Below, in pieces: positions 24,480 to 33,800 of a stretch of 64,000 bases of DNA. The notes beneath the pieces were generated by a model that saw nothing but the letters and a program-made list of their open reading frames with translations, was not told the DNA's origin and ran no database searches. The position numbers and the translations under genes are program-made. The stretch's first letter is position 1. Each line of letters begins with the position of its first letter. Origin of the DNA: Loripinus fragilis (taxonomy: Eukaryota; Mollusca; Bivalvia; Lucinida; Lucinidae). The DNA lies in contig CAXHUL010000214.1 in NCBI GenBank assembly GCA_964019695.1, positions 1,364,001 through 1,428,000 of the forward strand, in the 5' to 3' direction.

Positions 24480-27400
24480 CCGTGGCTTTTCGCGAAGGTC
24501 ACGTTTTCTCGAACTTTGAGGGCATCAGTGGGTGGGGTGTGAAAACCTCCGAATGCATGGTTCTCAGCTCCTGCTGTGGGCAGCAAGCCAATTTTTTTTC
24601 TAAAATGTTGACCTATAAAAGAGCTTACTCGGGTGTGAAAATTATCATTGTGTGCGCGCGCCCCGGACCACAATTATGATATTTCCTGTTTTCCCATAGG
24701 GCCCAAGGCAAATGGGGATAGCGGTTGTACGTGCTTTCTAAGGCTCTGATCGCTTTTAGATTTTGCACGCGGATAGGGCCAACAGAGGCGCAGGTATTGC
24801 CATGCGCACCCGCCCGCAACAATGTTTCGATACCGAGTTATCGGGGTGTGGAAGTCCGCCGCCCCGAAGCTTTACGCGCTTCCGTCTCGCGAACTACTAT
24901 TTTCATCATGCCCACACTGGCATCAGTTTGTAGTACGGGAAGCCGTCTACTAATGGTGAAAATTTCAAAGCGTTCCATTGGAAAATTAAAAAGTTATGAG
25001 CATTAGAAGATCTTCCCATTAGGCCCAATTAGGCCACAGTAGCCGACCCGGCCTAAAACTTGCGCGGGTCACTTTCACGGACGGGCTCGAAACTGGTGCC
25101 AGAAGTTAGCTCCCGACCAGAGCTTCATTGTGAGGCATTGCGTAAAATTTTCCGTTCCCCGAGTGCCGCGCAATAGCCCCTGAAAGGGCTTTCCGCACAA
25201 TTTTCACGCCCTTATTTGAGCCACTTGTAGCCGAAGGAATTTTGCGCAAATGACTGAGAGGTGCTCCTGGGCACTGCTCATCACTTTGCAATAGGTTCCG
25301 GGGCTTTTCGCGAAGGTCGCGTTTTCTCGAACTTTGAGGGCATCAGTGGGTGGGGTGTGAAAACCTCCGAATGCATGGTTCTCAGCTCCTGCTGTGGGCA
25401 GCAAGCCAATTTTTTTCCCAATATGTTGACCTATAAAAGAGCTTACTCGGGTGTGAAAATTATCATTGTGCGCGCGCGCCCCGGACCGCAATTATGATAT
25501 TTCCTGTTTTCCCATAGGGCCCAAGGCAAATGGGGATAGCGGTTGTACGCGCTTTCTAAGGCTCTGATCGCTTTTAGATTTTGCACGCGGATAGGGCCAA
25601 CAGAGGCGCAGGTATTGCCATGCGCACCCGCCCGCAACAATGTTTCGATACCGAGTTATCGGGGTGTGGAAGTCCGCCGCCCCGAAGCTTTACGCGCTTC
25701 CGTCTCGCGAACTACTATTTACATCATGCCCACACTGGCATCAGTTTGTAGTACGGGAGGCCGTCTACAAATGGTGAAAATTTCAAAGCGTTCCATCGGA
25801 AAATTAAAAAGTTATGAGCATTAGAAGATCTTCCAATAAGGCCCCATTAGGCCACAGTAGCCGACCCGGCCTAAAACTTGCGCGGGTCACTTTCACGGAC
25901 GGGCTCCAAACTGGTGCCAGAAGTTAGCCCCCGGCCAGAGCTTCATTGTGAGGCATTGCGTAAAATTTTCCGTCCCCCGAGTGCCGCGCAATAGCCCCTG
26001 AAAGGGCTTTCTGCACAATTTTCACGCCCTTATTTGAGCCACTTGTAGCCGAAGGAATTTTGCGCAAATGACTGAGAGGTGCTCCTGGGCACTGCTCATC
26101 ACTTTGCAATAGGTTCGGGGGCTTTTCGCGAAGGTCGCGTTTTCTCGAACTTTGAGGGCATCAGTGGGTGGGGTGTGAAAACCTCCAAATGCATGGTTCT
26201 CAGCTCCTGCTGTGGGCAGCAAGCCAATTTTTTTTCCAAAATGTTGACCTATAAAAGAGCTTACTCGGGTGTGAAAATTATCATTGTGCGCGCGCGCCCC
26301 GGACCGCAATTATGATATTTCCTGTTTTCCCATAGGGCCCAAGGCAAATGGGGATAGCGGTTGTACGCGCTTTCTAAGGCTCTGATCGCTTTTAGATTTT
26401 GCACGCGGATAGGGCCAACAGAGGCGCACGTATTGCCATGCGCACCAGCCCGCAACAATGTTTCGATACCGAGTTATCGGGGTGTGGAAGTCCGCCGCCC
26501 CGAAGCTTTACGCGCTTCCGTCTCGCGAACTACTATTTTCATCATGCCCACACTGGCATCAGTTTGTAGTACGGGAGGCCGTCTACAAATGGTGAAAATT
26601 TCAAAGCGTTCCATCGGAAAATTAAAAAGTTATGAGCATTAGAAGATCTTCCCATTAGGCCCCATTAGGCCACAGTAGCCGACCCGGCCTAAAACTTGGG
26701 CGGGTCACTTTCACGGACGGGCTCGAAACTGGTGCCAGAAGTTAGCCCCCGACCAGAGCTTCATAGTGAGGCATTGCGTAAAATTTTCCGTCCACTGAGT
26801 GCCGCGCAATAGCCCCTGAAAGGGCTTTCCGCACAATTTTCACGCCCTTATTTGAGCCACTTGTAGCCGAAGGAATTTTGCGCAAATGACTGAGAGGTGC
26901 TCCTGGGCACTGCTCATCACTTTGCAATAGGTTCCGGTGCTTTTCGCGAAGGACGCGTTTTCTTGAACTTTGAGGGCATCAGTGGGTGGGGTGTGAAAAC
27001 TTCCGAATGCATGGTTCTCAGCTCCTGCTGTGGGCAGCAAGCCAATTTTTTTTCCAAAATGTTGTCCTATAAAAGAGCTTACTCGGGTGTGAAAATTATC
27101 ATTGTGCGCGCGCGCCCCAGACCGCAATTATGATATTTCCTGTTTTCCCATAGGGCCCAAGGCAAATGGGGATAGCGGTTGTACGCGCTTTCTAAGGCTC
27201 TGATCGCTTTTAGATTTTGCACGCGGATAGGGCCAACAGAGGCGCAGGTATTGCCATGTGCACCCGCCCGCAACAATGTTTCAATACCGAGTTATCGGGG
27301 TGTGGAAGTCCGCCTCCCCGAAGCTTTACGCGCTTCCGTCTCGCGAACTACTATTTACATCATGCCCACACTGGCATCAGTTTGTAGTACGGGAGGCTGT

Positions 27401-30082
27401 CTACAAATGGTGAAAATTTCAAAGCGTTCCATAGGAAAATTAAAAAGTTATGAGCATTAGAAGATCTTCCCATTAGGCCCCATTAGGCCACAGTAGCCGA
27501 CCCGGCCTAAAACTTGCGCGGGTCACTTTCACGGACGGGCTCGAAACTGGTGCCAGAAGTTAGCCCCCGACCAGAGCTTCATTGTGAGGCATTGCGTAAA
27601 ATTTTCCGTCCCCCGAGTGCCGCGCAATAGCCCCTGAAAGGGCTTTCTGCACAATTTTCACGCCCTTATTTGAGCCACTTGTAGCCGAAGGAATTTTGCG
27701 CAAATGACTGAGAGGTGCTCCTGGGCACTGCTCATCACTTTGCAATAGGTTCCGGGGCTTTTCGCGAAGGTCGCGTTTTCTCGAACTTTGAGGGCATCAG
27801 TGGGTGGGGTGTGAAAACCTCCAAATGCATGGTTCTCAACTCCTGCTGTGGGCAGCAAACCAATTTTTTTTCCAAAATGTTGACCTATAAAAGAGCTTAC
27901 TCGGGTGTGAAAATTATCATTGTGCGCGCGCGCCCCGGACCGCAATTATGATATTTCCTGTTTTCCCATAGGGCCCAAGGCAAATGGGGATAGCGGTTGT
28001 ACGCGCTTTCTAAGGCTCTGATCGCTTTTAGATTTTGCACGCGGATAGGGCCAACAGAGGCGCAGGTATTGCCATGCGCACCCGCCCGCAACAATGTTTC
28101 GATACTGAGTTATCGGGGTGTGGAAGTCCGCCGCCCCCAAGCTTTACGCGCTTCCGTCTCGTGAACTACTATTTTCATCATGCCCACACTGGCATCAGTT
28201 TGTAGTACGGGAGGCTGTCTACAAATGGTGAAAATTTCAAAGTGTTCCATCGGAAAATTAAAAAGTTATGAGCATTAGAAGATCTTCCCATTAGGCCCCA
28301 TTAGGCCACAGTAGCCGACCCGGCCTAAAACTTGCGCGGGTCACTTTCACGGACGGGCTCGAAACTGGAGCCAGAAGTTAGCCCTCGACCAGAGCTTCAT
28401 TGTGAGGCATTGCGTAAAATTTTCCGTCCCCCGAGTGCCGCGCAATAGCCCCTGAAAGGGCTTTCCGCACAATTTTCACGCCCTTATTTGAGCCACTTGT
28501 AGCCGAAGGAATTTTGCGCAAATGACTGAGAGGTGCTCCTGGGCACTGCTCATCACTTTGCAATAGGTTCCGGGGCTTTTCGCGAAGGTCACGTTTTCTC
28601 GAACTTTGAGGGCATCAGTGGGTAGGGTGTGAAAACCTCCGAATGCATGGTTCTCAGCTCCTGCTGTGGGCAGCAAGCCAATTTTTTTTCCAAAATGTTG
28701 ACCTATAAAAGAGCTTACTCGGGTGTGAAAATTATCATTGTGCGCGCGCGCCCCGGACCGCAATTATGATATTTCCTGTTTTCCCATAGGGCCCAAGGCA
28801 AATGGGGATAGCGGTTGTACGCGCTTTCTAAGGCTCTGATCGCTTTTAGATTTTGAACGCAGATAGGGCCAACAGAGGCGCAGGTATTGCCATGCGCACC
28901 CGCCCGCAACAATGTTTCGATACCGAGTTATCGGGGTGTGGAAGTCCGCCGCCCCGAAGATTTACGCGCTTCCGTCTCGCGAACTACTATTTTCATCATG
29001 CCCACACTGGCATCAGTTTGTAGTACGGGAGGCCGTCTACAAATGGTAAAAATTTCAAAGCGTTCCATCGGAAAATTAAAAAGTTATAAGCATTAGAAGA
29101 TCTTCCCATTAGGCCCCATTAGGCCACAGTAGCCGACCCGGCCTAAAACTTGCGCGGGTCACTTTCACGGACGGGCTCGAAACTGGTGCCAGAAGTTAGC
29201 CCCCCGACCAGAGCTTCATTGTGAGGCATTGCGTAAAATTTTCCGTCCCCCGAGTGCCGCCCAATAGCCCCTGAAAGGGCTTTACGCACAATTTTCACGC
29301 CCTTATTTGAGCCACTTGTAGCCGAAGGAATTTTGCGCAAATGACTGAGAGGTGCTCCTGGGCACTGCTCATCACTTTGCAATAGGTTCCGGGGCTTTTC
29401 GCGAAGGTCGCGTTTTCTCGAACTTTGAGGGCATCAGTGGGTGGGGTGTGAAAACCTCCGAATGCATGGTTCTCAGCTCCTGCTGTGGGCAGCAAGCCAA
29501 TTTTTTTCCAAAATGTTGACCTATAAAAGAGCTTACTCGGGCGTGAAAATTATCATTGTGCGCGCGCGCCCCGGACCGCAATTATGATATTTCCTGTTTT
29601 CCCATAGGGCCCAAGGCAAATGGGGATAGCGGTTGTACGCGCTTTCTAAGGCTCTGATCGCTTTTAGATTTTGCACGCGGATAGGGCCAAAAGAGGCGCA
29701 GGTATTGCCATGCCCACCCGCCCGCAACAATGTTTAGATACCGAGTTATCGGGGTGTGGAAGTCTGCCGCCCCGAAGCTTTACGCGCTTCCGTCTCGCGA
29801 ACTACTATTTTCATCATGCCCACACTGGCATCAGTTTGTAGTACGGGAGGCCGTCTACAAATGGTGAAAATTTCAAAGCGTTCCATCGGAAAATTAAAAA
29901 GTTATAAGCATTAGAAGATCTTCCCATTAGGCCCCATTAGGCCACAGTAGCCGACCCGGCCTAAAACTTGCGCGGGTCACTTTCACGGACGGGCTCGAAA
30001 CTGGTGCCAGAAGTTAGCCCCCGACCAGAGCTTCATTGTGAGGCATTGCGTAAAATTTTCCGTCCCCCGAGTGCCGCGCAAT

Positions 30083-30098
30083 AGCCCCTGAAAGGGCT
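30083..30098. other. Small hairpin AGCCC-CTGAAA-GGGCT
   Basis: A perfect 5-bp stem with a 6-nt loop. Copies near 3,108, 38,642, 41,096 and 54,963 carry single changes in it. The copy near 19,451 has one change in each arm, but these break two different pairs, so they do not compensate. No T run follows, so it is not a bacterial-type terminator. Confidence 0.5.
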
Positions 30099-30150
30099 TT
30101 CCGCACAATTTTCACGCCCTTATTTGAGCCACTTGTAGCCGAAGGAATTT

Positions 30151-30206
30151 TGCGCAAATGACTGAGAGGTGCTCCTGGGCACTGCTCATCACTTTGCAAT
30201 AGGTTC
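30151..30206. other. Unusually constant 56-bp segment of the unit
   Basis: This segment runs from TGCGCAAATG to AATAGGTTC and contains the small hairpin GTGC-TCCTGG-GCAC at 30,169-30,182. Reading it across the array I noted only about 15 altered copies: near 737, 2,389, 19,527, 24,472, 33,461, 38,708, 42,019, 43,650, 44,440 (3-bp deletion), 52,574, 53,414, 55,867, 57,492, 59,114 and 59,951. That is well below the impression elsewhere in the unit, where most copies carry ten or more changes. The count was by eye, so the contrast is provisional. Possible explanations are binding of a structural protein or a conversion hot zone. Confidence 0.45.
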
Positions 30207-30297
30207 CGGGGCTTTTCGCGAAGGTCGCGTTTTCTCGAACTTTGAGGGCATCAGTGGGTGGGGTGTGAAAACCTCCGAATGCATGGTTCTCAGCTCC

Positions 30298-30311
30298 TGC
30301 TGTGGGCAGCA
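30298..30311. other. Small hairpin TGCTG-TGGG-CAGCA just before the CCAAT-like motif
   Basis: A perfect 5-bp stem with a 4-nt loop, ending two bases before GCCAAT. It is intact in most copies. Altered copies include CATCA near 19,678 and 49,480, GTGTGCAG near 38,042 and TTGCTG near 63,334. Confidence 0.5.
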
Positions 30312-30312
30312 A

Positions 30313-30347
30313 GCCAATTTTTTTTCCAAAATGTTGACCTATAAAAG
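30313..30347 (+). promoter_or_regulatory. TATA-like box with CCAAT-like motif and T8 tract (reference copy)
   Basis: TATAAAAG at 30,340-30,347 fits the TATAWAWR consensus exactly. GCCAAT lies at 30,313-30,318 and merges into a run of eight T at 30,318-30,325. An initiator-like TCATT sits at 30,371-30,375, with its A 33 bp after the first T of the TATA motif, close to the usual TATA-to-start distance. The motif is intact in nearly all copies. Exceptions I saw are TATATAAG near 18,901, TATGAAAG near 47,888 and TATAAATG near 50,330, 51,138 and 54,397. The CCAAT spacing is shorter than in typical Pol II promoters. With no recognisable product downstream, promoter activity is only a possibility; the motif may be chance fixed by array homogenisation. 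Confidence 0.3.
30318..30325. repeat. T tract, 7-10 T, slippage-prone
   Basis: Most copies have eight T. Seven occur, for example, near 12,338, 21,322, 29,500, 41,332 and 45,415. Nine or ten occur near 13,155, 18,060, 47,864 and 51,933. A few copies have an interrupted tract (TTGTTTTT near 3,343, TTATTTTT near 23,775, TTTATTTT near 39,695). Many of the one-base differences in unit length come from here. Confidence 0.8.
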
Positions 30348-30374
30348 AGCTTACTCGGGTGTGAAAATTATCAT

Positions 30375-30387
30375 TGTGCGCGCGCGC
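30375..30387. repeat. Alternating pyrimidine-purine CG tract, variable in length
   Basis: TGTGCGCGCGCGC is followed by CCCGG. Alternating CG of this length is the classical Z-DNA-prone pattern. The tract is two bases or more shorter in some copies (near 14,034, 45,473, 48,735 and 52,800) and interrupted in others (GCGTGCGCC near 16,485 and 53,620; GCCCGCGCC near 43,025, 47,930 and 51,995; GCGGGCGCG near 38,938 and 44,658). The two-base losses fit replication slippage. Confidence 0.7.
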
Positions 30388-30418
30388 CCCGGACCGCAAT
30401 TATGATATTTCCTGTTTT

Positions 30419-30442
30419 CCCATAGGGCCCAAGGCAAATGGG
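30419..30442. other. Dyad CCCAT ... ATGGG around GGGCCC
   Basis: CCCAT (30,419-30,423) and ATGGG (30,438-30,442) are inverse complements, 14 nt apart, and enclose the palindrome GGGCCC. The 34-bp deletion at 61,865 starts immediately after GGGCCC, and the copies at 18,982 and 22,243 read CATAGGGGTC here. Confidence 0.45.
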
Positions 30443-30553
30443 GATAGCGGTTGTACGCGCTTTCTAAGGCTCTGATCGCTTTTAGATTTTGCACGCGGAT
30501 AGGGCCAACAGAGGCGCAGGTATTGCCATGCGCACCCGCCCGCAACAATGTTT

Positions 30554-30649
30554 CGATACCGAGTTATCGGGGTGTGGAAGTCCGCCGCCCCGAAGCTTTA
30601 CGCGCTTCCGTCTCGCGAACTACTATTTTCATCATGCCCACACTGGCAT
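30554..30649. other. Cluster of three small hairpins
   Basis: Three perfect 5-bp dyads lie within 96 bp: CGATA-CCGAGT-TATCG at 30,554-30,569, GAAGC-TTTACGC-GCTTC at 30,592-30,608 and ATGCC-CACACT-GGCAT at 30,634-30,649. The first becomes 6 bp long in the copy at 1,942-1,957. Stems this short arise by chance several times in 818 bp, so the cluster is a description and no function is implied. Confidence 0.5.
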
Positions 30650-30731
30650 CAGTTTGTAGTACGGGAGGCCGTCTACAAATCGTGAAAATTTCAAAGCGTT
30701 CCATCGGAAAATTAAAATGTTATGAGCATTA

Positions 30732-30741
30732 GAAGATCTTC
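30732..30741. other. 10-bp perfect palindrome GAAGATCTTC
   Basis: It contains AGATCT and is present once per unit almost without exception, just left of the doubled decamer. The unit also contains AAGCTT (30,593-30,598), ATGCAT (near 30,279), GGGCCC (30,425-30,430) and two TCGCGA sites (near 30,216 and 30,613). Each is a natural once- or twice-per-unit marker for recognising the 818-bp ladder. Confidence 0.8.
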
Positions 30742-30760
30742 CCATTAGGCCCCATTAGGC
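30741..30760. repeat. Doubled decamer CCCATTAGGC, present once or twice per unit
   Basis: CCCATTAGGC occurs twice in direct succession in most copies. One decamer is missing at 1,321, 19,301, 48,290 and 52,359, giving units about 808 bp long. A different rearrangement of the same spot, CTTCACATAAGGCCCCAG, also 10 bp shorter, occurs at 50,728 and 55,612. Direct repeats of this size are expected to slip. The presence or absence state is a clean marker of descent between copies. Confidence 0.9.
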
Positions 30761-30782
30761 CACAGTAGCCGACCCTGCCTAA
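30755..30782. other. 7-bp inverted repeat TTAGGCC / GGCCTAA
   Basis: In the majority sequence TTAGGCC (phase 30,755-30,761) and GGCCTAA (30,776-30,782) are perfect inverse complements, separated by 14 nt. The reference copy itself has TGCCTAA on the right. Some copies have one arm changed: GGCCTTAA near 6,252, 7,888, 48,314 and 52,384, and GGCGTAA near 41,788 and 46,689. I saw no matching change on the left arm, so there is no sign of compensating substitution. Confidence 0.55.
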
Positions 30783-30820
30783 AACTTGCGCGGGTCACTT
30801 TCACGGACGGGCTCGAAACT
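30766..30820 (+). promoter_or_regulatory. Pol III A-box and B-box look-alikes
   Basis: TAGCCGACCCG at 30,766-30,776 (majority sequence; the reference copy has T at its last base) matches the internal A-box consensus TRGYNNARNNG at all but one constrained position. GCTCGAAAC at 30,811-30,819 matches the B-box core GWTCRANNC at all but one. They are about 35 bp apart, within the range of tRNA genes and tRNA-derived SINEs. In the copy near 19,361 the second motif becomes GTTCGAAAC, a full match. The first T4 run after the B-box is in TAAAATTTTCC (30,051-30,059). The flanks do not fold into a T-arm or acceptor stem, so this is not a tRNA gene. It could be a decayed tRNA-like relic or chance. Confidence 0.2.
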
Positions 30821-33800
30821 GGTGCCAGAAGTTAGGCCCCGACCAGAGCTTCATTGTGAGGCATTGCGTAAAATTTTCCGTCCCCCGAGTGCCGCACAAT
30901 AGCCCCTGAAAGGGCTTTCCGCACAATTTTCACGCCCTTATTTGAGCCACTTGTAGCCGAAGGAATTTTGCGCAAATGACTGAGAGGTGCTCCTGGGCAC
31001 TGCTCATCACTTTGCAATAGGTTCCGGGGCTTTTCGCGAAGGTCGCGTTTTCTCGAACTTTGAGGGCATCATGGGTGGGGTGTGAAAACCTCAGAATGCA
31101 TGGTTCTGAGCTCCTGCTGTGGGCAGCAAGCCAATTTTTTTCCAAAATGTTGACCTATAAAAGAGCTTACTCGGGTGTGAAAATTATAATTGTGCGCGCG
31201 TGCCCGGGACCGCAATTATGATATTTCCTGTTTTCCCATAGGGCCCAAGGCAAATGGGGATAGTGGTTGTATGCGCTTTCTAAGGCTCTGATCGCTTTTA
31301 GATTTTGCACGCGGATAGGACCAACAGAGGCGCAGGTATTGCCATGCGCACCCGCCCGCAACAATGTTTCGATACCGAGTTATCGGGGTGTGGAAGTCCG
31401 CCGCCCCGAAGCTTTACGCGCTTCCGTCTCGCGAACTACTATTTTCATCATGACCACACTGGCATCAGTTTGTAGTACGGGAGGCCGTCTACAAATGGTG
31501 AAAATTTCATAGCGTTCCATAGGAAAATTAAAAAGTTATGAGCATTAGAAGATCTTCCCATTAGGCCCCATTAGGCCACAGTAGCCGACCCGGCCTAAAA
31601 CTTGCGCGGGTCACTTTCACGGACGGGCTCGAAACTGGTGCCAGAAGTTAGCCCCCGACCAGAGCTTCATTGTAAGGCATTGCGTAAAATTTTCCGTCCC
31701 CCGAGTGCCGCGCAATAGCCCCTGAAAGGGCTTTCCGCACAATTTTCACGCCCTTATTTGAGCCACTTGTAGCCGAAGGAATTTTGCGCAAATGACTGAG
31801 AGGTGCTCCTGGGCACTGCTCATCACTTTGCAATAGGTTCCGGGGCTTTTCGCGAAGGTCGCGTTTTCTCGAACTTTGAGGGCATCAGTGGGTGGGGTGT
31901 GAAAACCTCCGAATGCATGGTTCTCAGCTCCTGCTGTGGGCAGCAAGCAAATTTTTTTCCAAAATGTTGACCTATAAAAGAGCTTACTCGGGTGTGAAAA
32001 TTATCATTGTGCGCGCGCGCCCCGGACCGCAATTATGATATTTCCTGTTTTCCCATAGGGCCCAAGGCAAATGGGGATAGCGGTTGTACGCTTTTTCTAA
32101 GGCTCTGATCGCTTTTAGATTTTGCACGCGGATAGGGCCAACAGAGGCGCAGGTATTGCCATGCGCACCCGCCCGCAACAATGTTTCGATACCGAGTTAT
32201 CGGGGTGTGGAAGTCCGCCGCCCCGAAGCTTTACGCGCTTCCGTCTCGCGAACTACTATTTTCATCATGCCCACACTGGCATCAGTTTGTAGTACGGGAG
32301 GCCGTCTACAAATGGTGAAAATTTCAAAGCGTTCCATCGGAAAATTAAAAAGTTATGAGCATTAGAAGATCTTCCCATTAGGCCCCATTAGGTCACAGTA
32401 GCCGACCATCCTAAAACTTGCGCGGGTCACTTTCACAGACGGGCTCAAAACTGGTGCCAGAAGTTAGCCCCCGACCAGAGCTTCATTGTGAGGCATTGCG
32501 TAAAATTTTCCATCCCCCGAGTGCCGCGCAATAGCCCCTGAAAGGGCTTTCCGCACAATTTTCACGCCCTTATTTGAGCCACTTGTAGCCGAAGGAATTT
32601 TGCGCAAATGACTGAGAGGTGCTCCTGGGCACTGCTCATCACTTTGCAATAGGTTCCGGGGCTTTTCGCGAAGGTCATGTTTTCTCGAACTTTGAGGGCA
32701 TCAGTGGGTGGGGTGTGAAAACCTCCGAATGCATGGTTCTCAGCTCCTGCTGTGGGCAGCAAGCCAATTTTTTTTCCAAAATGTTGATCTATAAAAGAGC
32801 TTACTCGGGTGTGAAAATTATCATTGTGTGCGCGCGCCCCGGACCACAATTATGATATTTCCTGTTTTCCCATAGGGCCCAAGGCAAATGGGGATAGCGG
32901 TTGTACGTGCTTTCTAAGGCTCTGATCCCTTTTAGATTTTGCACGCGGATAGGGCCAACAGAGGCGCAGGTATTGCCATGCGCACCCGCCCGCAACAATG
33001 TTTCGATACCGAGTTATCGGGGTGTGGAAGTCCGCCGCCCCGAAGCTTTACGCGCTTCCGTCTCGCGAACTACTATTTTCATCATGCCCACACTGGCATC
33101 AGTTTGTAGTACGGGAGGCCGTCTACAAATGGTGAAAATTTCAAAGCGTTCCATCGGAAAATTAAAAAGTTATGAGCATTAGAAGATCTTCCCATTAGGC
33201 CCCATTGGCCACAGTAGCCGACCCGGCCTAAAACTTGCGCGGGTCACTTTCACGGACGGGCTCGAAATTGGTGCCAGAAGTTAGCTCCCGACCAGAGCTT
33301 CATTGTGAGGCATTGCGTAAAATTTTCCGTCCCCCGAGTGCTACGCAATAGCCCCTGAAAGGGCTTTCCGCACAATTTTCACGCCCTTATTTGAGCCACT
33401 TGTAGCCGAAGGAATTTTGCGCAAATGACTGAGAGGTGCTCCTGGGCACTGCTCATCACTTTTCAATAGGTTCCGGGGCTTTTCGCGAAGGTCGCGTTTT
33501 CTCGAACTTTGAGGGCATCAGTGGGTGGGGTGTGAAAACCTCCGAATGCATGGTTCTCAGCTCCTGCTGTGGGCAGCAAGCCAATTTTTTTTCCAATATG
33601 TTGACCTATAAAAGAGCTTACTCGGGTGTGAAAATTATCATTGTGCGCGCGCGCCCCGGACCGCAATTATGATATTTCCTGTTTTCCCATAGGGCTAAAG
33701 GCAAATGGGGATAGCGGTTGTACGCGCTTTCTAAGGCTCTGATCGATTTTAGATTTTGCACGCAGATAGGGCCAACAGAGGCCCAGGTATTGCCATGCGC

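Larger units (their letters stand above)
30102..30380. repeat. Reiterated GGGTGTGAAAA motif, one copy inverted
   Basis: GGGTGTGAAAA occurs at 30,261-30,271 and 30,357-30,367. GGGCGTGAAAA occurs on the minus strand at 30,109-30,119, and GGGTGTGGAAG is at 30,570-30,580. The inverted copy and the copy at 30,357 agree further: both continue with ATT and then reach GTGCG, with six extra bases in the latter. This may be the remnant of an older inverted duplication inside the unit. Confidence 0.45.
30001..30818. repeat. Reference copy of the 818-bp unit
   Basis: I use this copy as the reference because it is close to the majority sequence and is exactly 818 bp (30,001 and 30,819 start the same phase, CTGGTGCC). 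The phase is arbitrary. It has three private-looking changes near its right end (CGTGAAA at 30,681, ATGTTAT at 30,717 and CCCTGCC at 30,773). Order of elements left to right: hairpin 30,083-30,098; inverted GGGCGTGAAAA element near 30,102-30,119; conserved segment 30,151-30,206; hairpin 30,298-30,311; CCAAT-like motif, T tract and TATA-like box 30,313-30,347; CG tract 30,375-30,387; dyad 30,419-30,442; hairpins 30,554-30,569, 30,592-30,608 and 30,634-30,649; palindrome GAAGATCTTC 30,732-30,741; decamer doublet 30,741-30,760; A/B-box look-alikes 30,766-30,820. Confidence 0.9.

Noticed and set aside
30083..30112. Bacterial rho-independent terminator
   Set aside because: The AGCCC/GGGCT stem is only 5 bp and is not followed by a T run.
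30697..30714. GTTCCATCGGAAAATT compared with the CENP-B box
   Set aside because: The required core bases of the box (TTCG, then A, then CGGG at fixed spacing) are not present here or elsewhere in the unit.
30741..30761. TTAGGC, the nematode telomere hexamer, occurring twice in the decamer doublet
   Set aside because: It is embedded in a 10-bp repeat with a different register and never forms a hexamer run, so it is not telomeric sequence and not good evidence of a nematode.
30766..30860. tRNA or 5S rRNA gene
   Set aside because: Around the B-box look-alike no T-arm, anticodon arm or acceptor stem forms, and no 5S internal control region is seen.
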